Source of the DNA: JAXGYX01 sp040772065
Lineage (GTDB): Bacteria > Bacillota > Clostridia > Saccharofermentanales > Fastidiosipilaceae
Assembly: GCA_040772065.1 (NCBI GenBank)
Contig: JAXGYX010000001.1
Coordinates: 1,550,001-1,614,000, forward strand
Length of the DNA: 64,000 nt
Direction: 5' to 3'
Shown here: in pieces, positions 34,377 through 43,338 of the stretch
Position numbering within the stretch: position 1 is the stretch's first letter
Layout: the number at the start of each line of letters is the position of its first letter
Notes under the pieces: model-generated
The model's database searches: none
What the model saw: the letters and a program-made list of their open reading frames with translations, nothing else
Told to the model about the DNA's origin: nothing
Translations under genes and position numbers: made by a program

Positions 34377-35396
34377 TCAAGAAAACCGATAAATTTTCTT
34401 AATGACCTTGAACGCCGCCCGGACCGTCGAACGATTCAACGCGCCCGGCAGTGACATCACGCTGTTGGTCGGGGATTTCATTGACGTCTTGTATAGAAAC
34501 GGATGATTGGCCTTGAGCCATGCCCACAATTCATTTTTCTTTTGATAATTCTCTTCCTTTTTGGAAAGAATCAAATGGACGGTGTTGATCGTCATCAACA
34601 TCGAAAAATAATGAGACAAATAAGTCTTCAAGTCCTCGTCAATTTCAATCGTGTCCAGATCGACGCTGTCGGCCAATAATTTGGTGACCTGAATGTGTTG
34701 ATCAATCCGGCGAATCATCACTTCGGTGTTGACCGACTGATCATCCCGCCCGATGAAATAACGATATAAAGGGACCGGCAGATAATAAATCGAGCTGACC
34801 AGCGGCAGTGGGACGTAGGCGATCACATTGTCCACATAGAAAAGATGCTCAGGGCAGTGCGCACCCGATTGGCGCAAAATATCCGTCCGGTAAATCATGC
34901 AATGCAAGGTGAAATATTGATCGATCGCCAGTTTTTTCATGTCATGCCAGGTAACGCGCTGGTTCGTCGGCACACTTTTTTCGAACGTCATCAGCTTTTG
35001 ACTATCGTCGGCGGCGTATTCGTAGACTGTGTCGACCAGCAGAAGGTCGACAGGCTCGCCCTCTTCCTCCATTTTTCCAATCACGTCCAGCACACGCTCC
35101 AGCGACGGGCGATCCACCCAGTCATCGCTGTCTAAAACATAAAAATATTGGCCTTCCGCCAACTCGATTCCTTTGTTCACACCTGAACCATGACCGCCAT
35201 TTTCTTTGTCAACAACCCGAAACAGGTTTGGAAAACGTGTTTCGTAATCACGGGCGATCTCCAGCGTTCGATCGGTGGAGCCATCGTTGACAATGATGAC
35301 GTCCAGATCATCGTCAAATCCCAACAGCGAGTCCAACGACTGTCTCAGATAATTTTCTGAATTATATGACGGAACAGTCACAGTCAATCGTTTCAT
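34377..35396 (-). CDS. Family 2 glycosyltransferase
   Basis: A 339-residue GT-A fold enzyme starting VTVPSYNSENYLRQSLDSLL with the nucleotide motif IIVNDGSTDRTLEIA and the metal-binding VLDSDDWVDRP. It has no membrane segment, and the C-terminal third is helical and basic. The sugar and acceptor cannot be deduced. It is the first gene of the operon driven by the promoter at 35440-35469, preceded by CAGGAG. Confidence 0.88.
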   Translation of the reverse strand: MKRLTVTVPSYNSENYLRQSLDSLLGFDDDLDVIIVNDGSTDRTLEIARDYETRFPNLFRVVDKENGGHGSGVNKGIELAEGQYFYVLDSDDWVDRPSLERVLDVIGKMEEEGEPVDLLLVDTVYEYAADDSQKLMTFEKSVPTNQRVTWHDMKKLAIDQYFTLHCMIYRTDILRQSGAHCPEHLFYVDNVIAYVPLPLVSSIYYLPVPLYRYFIGRDDQSVNTEVMIRRIDQHIQVTKLLADSVDLDTIEIDEDLKTYLSHYFSMLMTINTVHLILSKKEENYQKKNELWAWLKANHPFLYKTSMKSPTNSVMSLPGALNRSTVRAAFKVIKKIYRFS

Positions 35397-35439
35397 TTCA
35401 TTCTCCTGATTCTGTAAAACCGAGCATCGTAGTCACATC

Positions 35440-35469
35440 ATTATATACAACATAAACAAGATATGTGAA
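35440..35469 (-). promoter_or_regulatory. Promoter of the glycosyltransferase-coaW-HAD-hemZ-aroK-ppx-ppk1 operon
   Basis: TTCACA (35469-35464) and a perfect TATAAT (35445-35440) on the minus strand with an 18-bp spacer, 43 nt before the first start codon. No other convincing promoter was noticed inside the operon. Confidence 0.7.
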
Positions 35470-35756
35470 CGGATCCGGCGACAAAGCGATCCTCGGTAAA
35501 ATCACGGTATTTCGTCGGATAAGGAACACAAACAGGGACTGCGCTGAGCGCGCCGAAATGTGACCGCTTGAAATGCGGAACGCGAGATCGTTTTAGCCGC
35601 ACGAAGCCAAATAAGCGGAACGAGGAGCCTCGTTCCGCCTGTGAATGGTCTAAAATTTAGTTCGCAAAGTGGACATTGCGGCGCTTGTCTCAGCCGATCC
35701 AACCTGACAGCCACTCAACTTGACGAAGTCGAACCGGTCAAGCGGGAACGCTGTCT
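35470..35756. other. Intergenic region downstream of sepF
   Basis: No gene is supported. It contains the hairpin at 35615-35638 and, from 35440, the promoter of the next operon. The rest, including a run of short basic ORFs, shows no family match. Confidence 0.4.
35615..35638 (-). terminator. Probable terminator hairpin of the ynbB-sepF operon
   Basis: GCGGAACGAG (35615-35624) pairs perfectly with CTCGTTCCGC (35629-35638) around a 4-nt loop. On the minus strand it is followed by TTATTT, a weak T-tail, so termination may be partial. Confidence 0.55.
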
Positions 35757-36212
35757 TTAGCGTCCATAGGCGGCGCGGCGCACATAATCCATGGATTCTT
35801 CTTGTTCATTCGTGTCCATCATCGTCACGTTACGCGGAATGACCACGAAAATCAGCGACGACACCGCGTGAACCTTACCATCCAGCGCATATGCCGAACC
35901 GGAAATAAAGTCAACGACACGTTGGGCGACCTTCTGATCCACCTGTTCATAATTGCAGATGACCATGCGGCCGGCGCGCAAATGATGGCACACTTCCTGA
36001 GCCGATGCCATGCTGTCCGGTTTGACAACCACTACCTGCTGACCGGATGTGGCTTTGAAATCCACCACCCTCGGCTGTGGACGAAAGGAGGACTGTTGTG
36101 TCTCCATGCGGACCGGCTCCTCGACGGTTTCCTCTTCTATGTATTCATCATACGGATCTTCATCGTCGTAATTTGAAAATTTGCTTAATATATTGCTAAA
36201 AAAGCCAGCCAT
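35757..36212 (-). CDS. sepF: Cell division protein SepF
   Basis: Membrane-binding protein that lines up FtsZ filaments at the division site. The 151-residue protein starts AGFFSNILSKF, the amphipathic membrane-targeting helix, then an acidic linker (DDEDPYDEYIEEETVEEP) and the globular SepF domain (VVVVKPDSMASAQEVCHHLR, VVDFISGSAYALDGKVHAVSSLIFVVIPRNV). The ATG at 36212, 5 nt after GGAGG, is preferred over a TTG at 36224. As is common, it is near yggS. Confidence 0.95.
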   Translation of the reverse strand: MAGFFSNILSKFSNYDDEDPYDEYIEEETVEEPVRMETQQSSFRPQPRVVDFKATSGQQVVVVKPDSMASAQEVCHHLRAGRMVICNYEQVDQKVAQRVVDFISGSAYALDGKVHAVSSLIFVVIPRNVTMMDTNEQEESMDYVRRAAYGR

Positions 36213-36409
36213 ATTCGCCTCCAAATTGCAATCTGCTTTCTGGGAATCTTCTCAAGTATACGGTTTACATCTTTCATCAACAAGTCTGAACGATCACAAT
36301 TAATAACGGTGTAATCGTTCGGCAATAAAAGCGCAATCAAAATGCATGTCCCAGCCTACTCCGGCCGACCACTTACGTCCACCATTTTTTGCTGTTCAGC
36401 CGAACTTCA

Positions 36410-37150
36410 TCAATAAATCCTCTTGCCAAACAACGCGGTGCCGACACGGATATGAGTCGCGCCGTGACGGATCGCCGTTTGATAATCATTGCTCATGCCC
36501 ATGGAAAGGCAATTAAATCGGGCCAAATTAGCCGAAGTCTCATCCTTTAAAAGTTCACGAAGCTCGATCCAATCCCGGCCCACCGCGTCATAGAACTCAT
36601 CCAAACGATCGTCTGACCAATCCAACTCCGCCATTGTCATCACACCGCGCACCTCGACATGGCGCAGCGTCGGCACAAACTCGCGCAACAACCGGCGGGC
36701 GTCCTCAGGATCAAAGCCTTGCTTATTTGGCACCCCGGAGTAATTGATTTGCAACAAAACCGGTTGCACCAAATCATTTTGCGCGGCTCGTTTTTCGATC
36801 TCACTTAACAAAGACTCTTTCGCGACCGAATGAATCAATGCCGTTTTTCCGATGATCTGACGAACTTTGTTGCGCTGCAGCGTGCCGATAAAATGCCACT
36901 CGGGTGAAAATCCCGCGGCGCTCAACTCCTCTTGTTTCGGCAACAGTTCCTGAACTTTATTTTCTCCCAGACAACGCACGCCCGCCTCCAAAAAAGGCGC
37001 GACCTCCTCTGCCGAATGAAATTTCGAGACGGCGATCAATTGGACCTCGGATCGCGCGCGCCCGGCCATTTCACAAGCTTGCCGTATCGATTCTTCTATC
37101 ATTTCATAGCGTTGTTCGGCCCTGCGCCGCAAGGCGCCTTGGTCTGTCAT
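36410..37150 (-). CDS. yggS: YggS-family pyridoxal 5'-phosphate homeostasis protein
   Basis: PLP-binding protein with an alanine-racemase-like barrel. The 246-residue protein has the PLP lysine in LIAVSKFHSAEEV, LGENKVQELLPKQEEL, WHFIGTLQRNKV and the phosphate-binding LSMGMSNDYQTAIRHGATHIRVGTALFG. The frame is open to 37228; the ATG at 37150, 7 nt after GGAGGTGA, is preferred. It is between the HlyD-like gene and sepF. Homologues buffer PLP and affect amino-acid pools; the link with division genes is positional. Confidence 0.95.
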   Translation of the reverse strand: MTDQGALRRRAEQRYEMIEESIRQACEMAGRARSEVQLIAVSKFHSAEEVAPFLEAGVRCLGENKVQELLPKQEELSAAGFSPEWHFIGTLQRNKVRQIIGKTALIHSVAKESLLSEIEKRAAQNDLVQPVLLQINYSGVPNKQGFDPEDARRLLREFVPTLRHVEVRGVMTMAELDWSDDRLDEFYDAVGRDWIELRELLKDETSANLARFNCLSMGMSNDYQTAIRHGATHIRVGTALFGKRIY

Positions 37151-37211
37151 GTCTATTTCACCTCCGGACATCAATTGCGAACCACCTTTGGATTCGGGAA
37201 TTTGATTTAAA

Positions 37212-38567
37212 TTAGTCAATTGGCTCACCTTCCTTCACATGCTCAGGATTTACCACCACGATGGTGCCCTCGATGATGGGATCTTTTGGGTCGGTCACTT
37301 CAATGATGCTGTGTGTGCGATCCGAATCCAAAATCCGGATCGGCACACGCACGGTATAGCCCTGGCGCCCCACCATGATCCAGCCCAGCGAGGAGTCCTG
37401 CGCGTTTTTGATAACCGCGTCCTTGGGCACTTTCAGACCTTTGACAAACGATGTGCGCAGGCTGCCGGTCACCACCCGGCGGTCTTGCAGTTCATTCATT
37501 TGGCGATCGGTGCGCAGCACAATCATCGTCCCTTCCCCATCCGGAACGATTCGATCAATCACGCAGTCTTCAATCACATAACCTTCATTGTCCAACCGAA
37601 AATCCAGCGCACTTTTTTGATTTTGATCAAAATAAGTTGATTTCAAATTTGGCGCCCACACAATCAAATATTGTCTGATATTGGTGATCAGCCTCGCGGC
37701 CGGTTGCCCTTCTTCGATCTCGCGCCCCAGCGGATACAGCTTGTCCGGGCTCCGCAGGTAGTCGCTTAATTCATCCACGGTCATGTTTTGAGCGTTCTCG
37801 AAATCAAGTTCATCTTCCAGCCCGTCCGTCATATAAGATATGATTCCTGCCGCCGGCGCGTATATCGATTCGGAAGCTTCCTCCAGCTCGCTTAACAATT
37901 CGGCTCTCTTGTCAATCAAGGTCCGAAGTTCCTCGCTCCGCAAATCCGTGTTCAACAAGGCGGTCTTGCGGTCGGTCAGAATCAAATCCGTCGCCACTTG
38001 ATAAGGCAAAAAATCCTCAAGCTGATTGCTTGCGGCATCCCCGCGCAGCGCATTCAATATTGCGCTCAATTCCGCCTCGCTTTGGTTGTAAACCGCGCTG
38101 ACATCTTTGTAATCACCCAAACGCATCAATTGATTTTGGCGCAGAGCGATTTCATCCTCCACGCCATACAGCTCTTGAAGCTTATCTTCCATTAGCGACG
38201 AGGTGACCGCGCAAATTCGGCCGTTTTTGCGAACCCGTCCACCTTCCTCAATGGTCTTGTTAAGCGTTCCGTCCGCCGGAGTGACGAGCAGTGTCTCCTC
38301 GCGGACGATCAGCGCGGTCGCCGCCTCGCTGCGTTCAATCACGCCGCGGTTGATGAACTCCAGTTGCGGACGCTCGGTCCGTCCGCCGGTTAACAAGACG
38401 ATCATGCCGATCATCGCGATCAACGCCAAACCAACCAGCACACTCAAGGTGATGGTGCGCGACCGTTCCCGCTCACGTTCAATATGATTCAGTTTTCGCT
38501 TGAGTTCCACGCCGTTCTTCACTTTGTAACGTGAAGTCGGCTCCGGCCGCCGTGATCTTGTGTTCAT
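37212..38567 (-). CDS. HlyD-like membrane fusion-type protein
   Basis: A 451-residue protein: cytoplasmic basic N terminus, one membrane helix (about 38-62), then an extracytoplasmic part with a lipoyl-like segment (LVTPADGTLNKTIEEGGRVRKNGRICAV), a helical hairpin and a barrel domain (GSLRTSFVKGLKVPKDAVI, IIEGTIVVVNPEHVKEG). Proteins of this kind stand next to yggS and sepF in many Clostridia; the role is unknown, and no export ATPase is adjacent. It is 30 nt after ynbB. Confidence 0.8.
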   Translation of the reverse strand: MNTRSRRPEPTSRYKVKNGVELKRKLNHIERERERSRTITLSVLVGLALIAMIGMIVLLTGGRTERPQLEFINRGVIERSEAATALIVREETLLVTPADGTLNKTIEEGGRVRKNGRICAVTSSLMEDKLQELYGVEDEIALRQNQLMRLGDYKDVSAVYNQSEAELSAILNALRGDAASNQLEDFLPYQVATDLILTDRKTALLNTDLRSEELRTLIDKRAELLSELEEASESIYAPAAGIISYMTDGLEDELDFENAQNMTVDELSDYLRSPDKLYPLGREIEEGQPAARLITNIRQYLIVWAPNLKSTYFDQNQKSALDFRLDNEGYVIEDCVIDRIVPDGEGTMIVLRTDRQMNELQDRRVVTGSLRTSFVKGLKVPKDAVIKNAQDSSLGWIMVGRQGYTVRVPIRILDSDRTHSIIEVTDPKDPIIEGTIVVVNPEHVKEGEPID

Positions 38568-38597
38568 TCTTCATCACCTTGTCGCGTATCGACGTTT

Positions 38598-39929
38598 TTA
38601 TTCTCTGTCATTTTGTTTTTCACGGATGGCCTGCAACGTCAAAAGAACCGCCAATTTGACCTGTTCGTAGACAAGACCGCCCTGCATAAACGCCAAATAG
38701 GGCGGCCTTAGCGGGCCGTCCGCGCTCAACTCGACAGTGGCGCCCTGGACAAAAGCGCCCGCCGCCATGATCACATCACATTCATATCCCGGCATCGGAG
38801 CCGGCACAGGTGAAACGAAAGAATCTACCGCGGCGGAGCGTTGCACTCCGGAGCAAAACGCCATCAATTCGGACGCGTCGTGAAATTTCACAACCTGCAC
38901 AGTGTCACCGCGTACCTCGTCCGCCCGCGGAACGGTCGACAATCCGGCCCGCTCAAACATGGCGGCCGCCAAAGTCAGGCCTTTAAGCGTTTCCGCCGTC
39001 GTATGGGGCGCCAGGAAAAATCCTTGAGTCAACAGACGATTGAATCCCAGCGACGGTCCCACATGGCTGCCGATACCTGGCGCGCTGAGTCGGGCGGCGG
39101 CTCGTTCAACAAGGTCCTCTCGTCCGACGATGTACCCTCCACCCGGCGCCAGGCCGCCACCGGCGTTTTTGATCAGCGATCCCGCGCAAAGGTCCGCGCC
39201 CACCATACAAGGCTCACGGGTTTCGGTAAATTCACCATAGCAGTTGTCCACCATGATGATCACCCGATCGGATTGAGCCCTAACCAAGCGCGCGACCTCC
39301 TCGACCTCCGCGACGCGCAGCGAAGCCCGTTCGCTATAGCCGCGCGAGCGTTGAATCAACACCATTTTGGTTCGCTCCGTGACCGCGGTGGAGATCGCCG
39401 CGTAGTCAGGTTTTCCTTCTTCGGTCAGCGCCACCTCGCGATACGTCACACCGAAATCTCTCAATGAGCCACTGTCGGGCAGGCGATCTCCCACACCGTC
39501 GTTCGATCCAATCACCTCATGTAAAGTGTCGTAAGGAGAGCCGATCACCGAAAGTAGCTCGTCGCCCGGCCGCAAACAGCCATACAGGCACGCCGCGATC
39601 GCCTGAGTGCCGGTGGATATGCTGATTCGGACCAGCGCCTTCTCAGCGCCAAAAGCTTGGGCGAACGCCTCTTCCAAGCGATCTCTGCCACTATCATCAT
39701 AGCCATATCCGGTCGTCCCGCCAAATCCGCTCTCGCTGACGCGAGCGTTTTGCAGCGCCGCCAGCACCCGTGTCTGATTGCGCTCCCGTGTCACCTCTAT
39801 CCGCCGAAAAATCTCGGCGAGCGATCGCTCCATCCGTTCACACTCGAGTATCAGGTCGTCATCAATCTCCCAATATGCGTAAGGATTGAATGGGACGTCA
39901 CTATAATCCGATTGAGTCTTCAAATCCAT
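38598..39929 (-). CDS. ynbB: YnbB-like PLP-dependent (methionine gamma-lyase family) protein
   Basis: A 443-residue fold-type I PLP enzyme of the branch once called aluminium resistance protein. It has FGGTTGYGYDDSGRDRLEEAF, the SISTGTQAIAACLYGCLRPGDELL segment, the PLP aspartate in MVDNCYGEF and the lysine in GSLIKNAGGGLAPGGGYIVG. The natural substrate is not settled. AAAGG is upstream of the ATG. It heads an operon with the HlyD-like gene, yggS and sepF. Confidence 0.92.
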   Translation of the reverse strand: MDLKTQSDYSDVPFNPYAYWEIDDDLILECERMERSLAEIFRRIEVTRERNQTRVLAALQNARVSESGFGGTTGYGYDDSGRDRLEEAFAQAFGAEKALVRISISTGTQAIAACLYGCLRPGDELLSVIGSPYDTLHEVIGSNDGVGDRLPDSGSLRDFGVTYREVALTEEGKPDYAAISTAVTERTKMVLIQRSRGYSERASLRVAEVEEVARLVRAQSDRVIIMVDNCYGEFTETREPCMVGADLCAGSLIKNAGGGLAPGGGYIVGREDLVERAAARLSAPGIGSHVGPSLGFNRLLTQGFFLAPHTTAETLKGLTLAAAMFERAGLSTVPRADEVRGDTVQVVKFHDASELMAFCSGVQRSAAVDSFVSPVPAPMPGYECDVIMAAGAFVQGATVELSADGPLRPPYLAFMQGGLVYEQVKLAVLLTLQAIREKQNDRE

Positions 39930-39983
39930 CTATATCGTACCTTTCCTCCGCGACACCTGATCCGCGGCGTCCGCGCGCATTAC

Positions 39984-40012
39984 ATTATAATAAGTTAGTC
40001 TATGATCCGCAA
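39984..40012 (-). promoter_or_regulatory. Promoter of the ynbB-sepF operon
   Basis: TTGCGG (40012-40007) and TATAAT (39989-39984) on the minus strand with a 17-bp spacer, 54 nt before ynbB. Confidence 0.7.
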
Positions 40013-40028
40013 AACAACTTTCTTCTCC

Positions 40029-41285
40029 TCACCGCACACTCCCCGGCAAGACCATCATTTCCTCGATATTCCGTGGCGTCATCTTCAGTCCGTTCAGCAC
40101 CACACAGCGCCGCAGCGCGAGCGGTCCATAGCGGTGGCGCACCTCTTCAATCGTCAACTCCAGTCGCTCAATTTTCTCCCGTTCGTCCGGGCTGATAAAA
40201 AGACTGAGCTGCCGCGGCTGCCCGTCGGGCGTCAATTGAGACACACGCACGGTGACCGCCCGCACCGGCACATCCCAAAAGTAACGTCGCCTAAATAGAT
40301 TCATCGCCTGGCGGCTGATCGCCCGGCTGCTCTGCGTCGGTTCCTCGAGCGAACATTGAAATTCACGGTAGCCCAGCAGGCAGTCGCGGACGCCAATCCG
40401 CACCACGGACGCCACCAGCTTGTGCCCGCGCAGGCGTGTCGAGACGCTTTCGGTTAATTCACAAATCACCTGCCAGACTTCAAACTCATTGACCAGATCG
40501 GCATTGCAGGTGACTCCGTGTCCGATGCTCTTCACGACCGGGCGGGTGTTGTAAACCGCGACCTCCGACTGGTCCAGTCCGTTGGCGTGGCGCCACAGTT
40601 TTAAACCATTCAGGCCAAAACGAAGTTGTAAAAATTCCGGTTCGGCGGCGGCCAGTTCACCGATCGTGCGAATCCCCACCTCCGCCAGGCTACGGCATGT
40701 CGCCCGTCCGACTCCGAGCAGCTCGCCGGCCGGCAATGGCCAGGCGATCTGCCGATATCGTTCGGACGAGATGACTGACACCGCGTCCGGTTTTTTCAGA
40801 TCACTGCCCAACTTTGCGAAAATTTTATTGAAACTGACGCCCACCGAAATTGTCAGCCCAAATCTGCGCCTCACCTCTCGGCGGATCTTGTCGGCGATCA
40901 TCTCGCCATCGCCAAACAAACCCGCGCTGCCACTCACGTCCAGCCAACATTCATCAATTCCATAGGGTTCAACCTGATCGGTATAGCGCTGATACAATCC
41001 GCGGATCTGCTCCGAATAGTACAAATAAAGATCATAATGTGGCTGCACAATCTTCAAATCGGGACATTTCAGCAAGGCTTCCCAGATCGCCTCTCCGGTC
41101 TGCACACCGGCCTGCTTCGCCGGCTGATTTTTCGCCAACACAATGCCGTGCCGATCCGCCTCGCGCCCGCAGACGGCCAACGGTCCGGCACGCAAAGAAG
41201 GATTGTGCCGCTCCTCCACAGAGGCGTAATAATTATTTAAATCGCAATGCAAAATCGTACGTTCACGAATTGCTCGCCGCTCCAC
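40029..41285 (-). CDS. dinB: DNA polymerase IV (Y-family, DinB)
   Basis: Error-prone translesion polymerase. The 418-residue protein has HCDLNNYYASVE (first metal aspartate and steric-gate tyrosine), PYGIDECWLDVSGSAG (catalytic Asp-Glu) and ISVGVSFNKIFAKLGSDLKKPD; the little-finger domain is at the C terminus. The frame opens at 41366, but 41366 is the -35 box and a LexA box lies at 41322-41333, so that extension cannot be coding in a promoter-proximal transcript. GGAGG at 41292-41296 with a 6-nt spacer points to the GTG at 41285. Confidence 0.93.
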   Translation of the reverse strand: MERRAIRERTILHCDLNNYYASVEERHNPSLRAGPLAVCGREADRHGIVLAKNQPAKQAGVQTGEAIWEALLKCPDLKIVQPHYDLYLYYSEQIRGLYQRYTDQVEPYGIDECWLDVSGSAGLFGDGEMIADKIRREVRRRFGLTISVGVSFNKIFAKLGSDLKKPDAVSVISSERYRQIAWPLPAGELLGVGRATCRSLAEVGIRTIGELAAAEPEFLQLRFGLNGLKLWRHANGLDQSEVAVYNTRPVVKSIGHGVTCNADLVNEFEVWQVICELTESVSTRLRGHKLVASVVRIGVRDCLLGYREFQCSLEEPTQSSRAISRQAMNLFRRRYFWDVPVRAVTVRVSQLTPDGQPRQLSLFISPDEREKIERLELTIEEVRHRYGPLALRRCVVLNGLKMTPRNIEEMMVLPGSVR

Positions 41286-41321
41286 CACGCACCTCCAAAA
41301 ACAACGCGACCCAATCAAAAA

Positions 41322-41333
41322 GAACATTTGTTC
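41322..41333 (-). promoter_or_regulatory. LexA (SOS) box, perfect, at dinB
   Basis: GAACAAATGTTC on the minus strand matches the Gram-positive SOS box GAACnnnnGTTC exactly and lies just after the -10 box. Confidence 0.88.
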
Positions 41334-41337
41334 TTTT

Positions 41338-41366
41338 AAATTAGCACGTTCGTTCTTACTTTTCAA
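41338..41366 (-). promoter_or_regulatory. dinB promoter
   Basis: TTGAAA (41366-41361) and TAATTT (41343-41338) on the minus strand with a 17-bp spacer. A LexA box overlaps the spacer and another follows the -10, as expected for a LexA-repressed promoter. Confidence 0.75.
41344..41355 (-). promoter_or_regulatory. Second, imperfect LexA box in the dinB promoter spacer
   Basis: GAACGAACGTGC on the minus strand matches GAACnnnnGTTC with one mismatch and fills the promoter spacer. Confidence 0.6.
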
Positions 41367-41385
41367 GGTGTTTGGTGCCCTAAAA

Positions 41386-43206
41386 TTAAATCTGCTCCGA
41401 AAGGCGGGCGAACTGCGCGTCGTATAGTTTTCGATAGGGGCCGTTCGTTTTCAAAAGTTGCTCATGGGTGCCACATTCTTTAATTCCTTCATCATCTATA
41501 TAAATAATCGCGTCCGCTCCGCGAATGGTCGACAGACGATGGGCGATGACCAAGGCGGTGCGTCCGGTGGCCAGTTGATCCAATGAGGCTTGAATCTTAA
41601 CCTCGGTCGCCGTGTCCAGCGCCGATGTGGCCTCGTCCAAAATTAGAATCGGCGGATTTTTCAAAAAAATACGGGCGATGCTGATGCGTTGCTTTTGACC
41701 ACCCGAAAGACGGGCGCCTCGTTCCCCCACCTCGGTGTCATAACCATCCGGCAGACTCATGATAAAGTCATGAATCTCGGCCCGGCGGGCTGCGTCGACA
41801 ATCTCCTCATCGGTCGCCGTGCGTTTCCCGTAGCGGATATTCTCCCGCACACTGGCAGCGAACAAAAACACATCCTGTTGTACAATTCCGATATTGCGCC
41901 GCAGCGCCGCTGTCTTGATCGTGCGAATGTCACGGCCATCCAGATAGATCGCGCCCTCGTCCACTTCATAAAATCGCGGGATCAGCTGGCACAAAGTTGT
42001 TTTGCCACCGCCGGAAGGGCCGACCAGCGCCAGCGTGTGACCCGGCCTGATCTCAAGATCCAGCTGGTCCAGCACAGTCGCGCCATCGTTGTAGGAAAAC
42101 GACACATCTTTGAATTCAATTCGACCTTCGACCTTCTCCAGGTCGACCGCGTCGGGCACGTCTACGATATCCGGACGCACTTTCATCAGCTCGACAAATC
42201 GACGAAATCCGGCCATTCCATTGGTATATTGCTCAAAAAAAGAAACCAGTTTACGAATTGGAGTCAAAAATGCGTTGACGAACAGCGTGAACGTCAGCAT
42301 GTCGGCCAACGACATGGTCCCCCTCACAATAAAAACACCACCCAGGGCGATCACCACAATGTTAAGGATCGCTGTCCAAAACTCCATGCCGGACACAAAA
42401 GACGCCATCGCTCGATAGTAACTTCTTTTCGCCTCGCGGAATTTGACGTTTCCATGGTTGAATTTTTCGACTTCATACTCTTCATTGACAAAGGCTTTGG
42501 CGACCCTCACACCCGAAATTGCGTTTTCCAAATCAGCGTTGATCTCTGCGGTGCGCTCCTTGACCTGCACCGAGGCGTCGGACATGTTCGATTTGCCTCG
42601 CAAGGAGACAATGATAATTATCGGAATCAGCACCAATAGAACCAGCGCCAATTCCCAGCGAATCGCGAGCATCGCGATAAATGATCCGGTCAACGTCACT
42701 CCCGCTATGAAAAGATCTTCAGGCCCATGGTGAGCGAGTTCTGAAATTTCGAACAGATCGTTGGTCACCCGGCTCATCAGATGTCCGGTGCGGTTGTGGT
42801 CAAAAAAACTAAATGAAAGTGTCTCTATATGGGTGAAGAGCTCCTCTCTCAAATCCGCTTCCAATCTCACACCCAGCAGATGACCCCAATATGTGACCAC
42901 ATACTGCAACATCGACTGAATCACAAATGAAAGCGCCAAAAGGATCATCAGGATCCCAAATTCGGTAAAGCGGGCGGCCGGCAACAGCTCGCTCAGCGCG
43001 AATCTCGTGGCCAGCGGAAACAACAGCCCGACAACCGCTATCAACAGGGCGCAGGACAGATCGAGCACAAACAGCTTGATATGTGGCTTATAATACGATG
43101 CGAAAAGGGACAAAGCCGATTTCGTAAAAAATTTATTGTCCCGAGGATTCGAAAACGCGTTTGTTTGTTTCATAAAAATCAGACCTCTCGTGAGCCGCTC
43201 ACTCAA
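41386..43206 (-). CDS. ABC exporter, fused permease and ATPase
   Basis: A 606-residue half-transporter of the MsbA/MdlB type, probably acting as a homodimer. It has six membrane helices (residues about 40-330, with the coupling segment LSFSFFDHNRTGHLMSRVTND) and a nucleotide-binding domain with GPSGGGKTT, the signature LSGGQKQR and Walker B ILILDEATSALD. The TTG at 43206 has GGAGG at good spacing; the ATG at 43173 (MKQTNAF), after AGAGGT, is also possible. The substrate is unknown. It is divergent from the XRE-ImmA pair. Confidence 0.9.
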   Translation of the reverse strand: MSERLTRGLIFMKQTNAFSNPRDNKFFTKSALSLFASYYKPHIKLFVLDLSCALLIAVVGLLFPLATRFALSELLPAARFTEFGILMILLALSFVIQSMLQYVVTYWGHLLGVRLEADLREELFTHIETLSFSFFDHNRTGHLMSRVTNDLFEISELAHHGPEDLFIAGVTLTGSFIAMLAIRWELALVLLVLIPIIIIVSLRGKSNMSDASVQVKERTAEINADLENAISGVRVAKAFVNEEYEVEKFNHGNVKFREAKRSYYRAMASFVSGMEFWTAILNIVVIALGGVFIVRGTMSLADMLTFTLFVNAFLTPIRKLVSFFEQYTNGMAGFRRFVELMKVRPDIVDVPDAVDLEKVEGRIEFKDVSFSYNDGATVLDQLDLEIRPGHTLALVGPSGGGKTTLCQLIPRFYEVDEGAIYLDGRDIRTIKTAALRRNIGIVQQDVFLFAASVRENIRYGKRTATDEEIVDAARRAEIHDFIMSLPDGYDTEVGERGARLSGGQKQRISIARIFLKNPPILILDEATSALDTATEVKIQASLDQLATGRTALVIAHRLSTIRGADAIIYIDDEGIKECGTHEQLLKTNGPYRKLYDAQFARLSEQI

Positions 43207-43338
43207 GGACCACCTCCAAATTTCTAAAATAATTCTAAAGTTACGATATCATATCCACACAAAATGGGCATATGCATTGTGGCATAATAATAAATAAGAA
43301 ATCTTTCCCACCCACCGACATCATCGACAGGGGAAATC

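Noticed and set aside
41689..42639. Plus-strand ORF of 316 codons opposite the ABC exporter
   Set aside because: It is the longest shadow frame in the window, has no recognisable protein features, and lies wholly within a well-supported gene on the other strand.
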